A DNA stretch of 8,224 nt, taken from assembly GCA_017614185.1 (NCBI GenBank), contig JAGACI010000070.1, forward strand, positions 1-8,224, read 5' to 3'. This document shows, piece after piece, positions 6,559 through 8,224 of the stretch (positions are counted from its first letter, which is position 1; each line of letters begins with the position of its first letter). Origin of the DNA: Lachnospiraceae bacterium (GTDB lineage Bacteria; Bacillota_A; Clostridia; Lachnospirales; Lachnospiraceae). The notes under the pieces were generated by a model. That model worked only from the letters and a program-made list of their open reading frames with translations. It ran no database searches and was not told where the DNA came from. The position numbers were made by a program, and so were the translations under genes.

Positions 6559-7401
6559 TTGAAAACCAGAATCATCAGCGGAACAATCCTTACGCTTCTT
6601 GCCGGAACGTGTATGATACTTGGAGGTTTGTATCTTCTTGGATTGATGATTGTTATGGCACTCATTGCCTTTTATGAGTTATCCAAAGCTACAGGACTTC
6701 ATGTGAAGGGTGTGAAGACCAACGCATTTGAATCAATGGCATATGTTTCCATTGTTGTTATGTATGCTTTCATTTATCTTGATTATGTTGGAATAGGCCT
6801 TGGAATCTGGTCGACAGCATTCCTTATGTGCCTTCTTATCATCTACGTGGTTAAGTTCCCTACATATGACGCTTCACAGATGATGAGAGCATTTTTCTGT
6901 GTTATGTACGGACCTTTCCTTTTCTCATACGTATACAGAATAAGAGCTCTTGAGAACGGAGTATATCTGGTATTCCTTGTATTAATCTGTTCTGCATTAA
7001 ACGATACATTCGCCTACTTTACCGGAATGGCTATCGGAAAGCACAAACTTGCACCGAAGCTTTCTCCCAAGAAGACAATAGAGGGCAGCATCGGCGGAAT
7101 TATCGGAGGAGCACTCGGTGGAGGAATCTACGGATGGTTCCTTGGCAACAATGTTTACCACAATGACAGAATGTGGTGGGTCCTTGCGATTATCTGCGGA
7201 CTTGCAAGTATCATTGGTCAGATTGGTGACCTTGCGGCATCGGGAATCAAGAGAAATTACAACATCAAGGACTACGGAACCATTATTCCCGGACACGGCG
7301 GAATTATGGACCGAGTGGACAGCATCATTGTAACTGCTCCAATCGTTTATTATCTTTCAATCTTATTTATGAGCCTTGACTATACTGCAAGACGCTGGTA
7401 G
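6559..7401 (+). CDS. cdsA: Phosphatidate cytidylyltransferase (CDP-diacylglycerol synthase), TTG start
   Basis: By family, CdsA is an integral membrane enzyme that converts phosphatidic acid and CTP into CDP-diacylglycerol, the branch-point precursor of phosphatidylglycerol, cardiolipin and related lipids. The product has 280 residues, normal for the family. It is strongly hydrophobic, with several membrane segments (for example about 7-40, 51-72 and 74-94). The C-terminal family signature is intact: S228, K231-R232, K237-D238, then [10 protein letters not shown] at 245-254 with D251 and D254. SPKKTIEGS (about 174-182) is also typical. The start is TTG at 6559, backed by AAGGAGG at 6543-6549. 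A longer in-frame TTG at 6532 would overlap uppS and has no binding site. The gene follows the uppS stop by one base and precedes dxr by 11, so translation is probably coupled. Confidence 0.96.
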   Translation: MKTRIISGTILTLLAGTCMILGGLYLLGLMIVMALIAFYELSKATGLHVKGVKTNAFESMAYVSIVVMYAFIYLDYVGIGLGIWSTAFLMCLLIIYVVKFPTYDASQMMRAFFCVMYGPFLFSYVYRIRALENGVYLVFLVLICSALNDTFAYFTGMAIGKHKLAPKLSPKKTIEGSIGGIIGGALGGGIYGWFLGNNVYHNDRMWWVLAIICGLASIIGQIGDLAASGIKRNYNIKDYGTIIPGHGGIMDRVDSIIVTAPIVYYLSILFMSLDYTARRW

Positions 7402-7412
7402 AGGTTTTTGTA

Positions 7413-8224
7413 ATGAAGAAAATCGGTATTTTGGGTTCAACGGGTTCCATCGGAACCCAGGCCCTTGACATAGTAAGAGCCAATTCCAAGGAACTTAAGG
7501 TAGTGGCTTTGGCTGCCGGAAGCAACATCGATCTCATGGAAAAGCAAATAAGGGAGTTTAAACCCGAGGTTGCGGTCATGGGAAGCGATAAGGCAGCTTT
7601 CGAACTTAGAAACAGAGTCTCGGATCTTCCGGGACTTAAAGTGCTTTCAGGAATGGAAGGCATGCTCGAGATGGCTGTTCTTCCTTCAATGGAGATGTTC
7701 CTTACGGCCATTGTCGGAATGATTGGCATAAGACCTACGATAGCGGCTATTGAAGCCGGCAAAACCATTGCCCTTGCAAACAAAGAGACACTGGTATGCG
7801 CAGGGCATATTATTATGCCTCTTGCCAGGGAAAAGGGCGTCAAAATCCTTCCCGTAGACAGCGAGCACAGTGCAATCTTCCAGTCAATAGGAAGCGAGCC
7901 TAACGAAAAAATAGAAAAGATTCTTCTCACAGCTTCAGGCGGTCCTTTCCGCGGTATGAAGAGGGAAGAGTTAAAGGATAAAACTGTAGCGGATGCCTTA
8001 AAGCACCCCAACTGGTCAATGGGCCAGAAGATTACCATCGACTCGGCTTCTCTAGTCAATAAGGCATTGGAAGTAATGGAGGCAAGGTGGCTTTTTGATG
8101 TTACTCTGGATCAGATTGAAGTAATAATTCACCCTCAGAGTATTATCCATTCCGCAGTTCAGTTTATTGATGGTGGAATTATAGCCCAGATGGGTGTGCC
8201 TGACATGAAGCTTCCCATTCAGTA
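7413..8224 (+). CDS. dxr: 1-deoxy-D-xylulose 5-phosphate reductoisomerase, 3'-truncated by window edge
   Basis: By family, Dxr rearranges and reduces DXP to 2-C-methyl-D-erythritol 4-phosphate with NADPH, the first committed step of the MEP isoprenoid route; it is the target of fosmidomycin. The frame stays open from the ATG at 7413 to the window end (270 codons of an expected 380-400). Visible are the NADPH-binding GSTGSIG (8-14), ALANKETL (about 120-127), the metal site D149 and E151 in VDSEHSA, SGGPFR (about 175-180), HPNWSMG (198-204), and NKALEVMEARW with E220 and E223. HPQSIIHS follows. All key residues visible are present. GAGG at 7401-7404, overlapping the cdsA stop, is the likely ribosome binding site. 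Its product feeds UppS two genes upstream. The C-terminal helical domain is outside the window. Confidence 0.97.
   Translation, partial: MKKIGILGSTGSIGTQALDIVRANSKELKVVALAAGSNIDLMEKQIREFKPEVAVMGSDKAAFELRNRVSDLPGLKVLSGMEGMLEMAVLPSMEMFLTAIVGMIGIRPTIAAIEAGKTIALANKETLVCAGHIIMPLAREKGVKILPVDSEHSAIFQSIGSEPNEKIEKILLTASGGPFRGMKREELKDKTVADALKHPNWSMGQKITIDSASLVNKALEVMEARWLFDVTLDQIEVIIHPQSIIHSAVQFIDGGIIAQMGVPDMKLPIQ

Noticed and set aside
7367..8059. Open frame of 230 codons on the - strand opposite dxr
   Set aside because: The + strand encodes an intact Dxr with all catalytic motifs; the reverse frame has no family features.

Overview
The window looks like a chromosomal segment of an anaerobic low/mid-GC Gram-positive bacterium, most likely a clostridium of the Lachnospiraceae (Butyrivibrio/Roseburia-like). 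The reasons are purine-rich GGAGG-type ribosome binding sites, TATAAT promoters including extended -10 forms, a Firmicute-type pyrH-frr-uppS-cdsA-dxr order, a bactofilin and a chemoreceptor. The taxon is inferred from style and gene order only; no database search was possible. All genes lie on the + strand, coding density is very high, and no gap exceeds about 110 bases.

Region 1 (1-1574) is the 3' part of a methyl-accepting chemotaxis protein: the end of an extracellular sensor, a membrane helix, HAMP and the full cytoplasmic signalling hairpin. Its 5' end lies outside the window. Region 2 (1575-2556) holds a promoter-like sequence, a perfect 12-bp hairpin and purC (SAICAR synthase), which stands alone, without other purine genes.

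Region 3 (2557-8224) reads as one envelope and housekeeping operon. A membrane-anchored NodB-type polysaccharide deacetylase is followed by a bactofilin, pyrH (UMP kinase), frr (ribosome recycling factor), uppS (undecaprenyl diphosphate synthase), cdsA (CDP-diacylglycerol synthase) and dxr (first committed step of the MEP isoprenoid pathway, cut by the window end). Gaps are 16-77 bases or less, and one start codon (cdsA) is TTG. In many Firmicutes the pyrH-frr pair follows rpsB-tsf; here that position is taken by the deacetylase and the bactofilin.

Functionally, dxr feeds isoprenoid precursors to UppS, which makes the lipid carrier for peptidoglycan. CdsA makes the phospholipid precursor, PyrH supplies UDP/UTP and hence UDP-sugars and CDP/CTP-dependent lipid synthesis, and the deacetylase plus bactofilin probably modify and organise the wall. 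I see no mobile element, CRISPR array, tRNA or rRNA gene. The most interesting points are the deacetylase-bactofilin pair joined to the lipid-carrier genes, the bactofilin's acidic arm and CxxC cap, an unusual active-site loop in UppS, and the hairpin/promoter arrangements before purC and uppS. I did not find a clearly new biological system.
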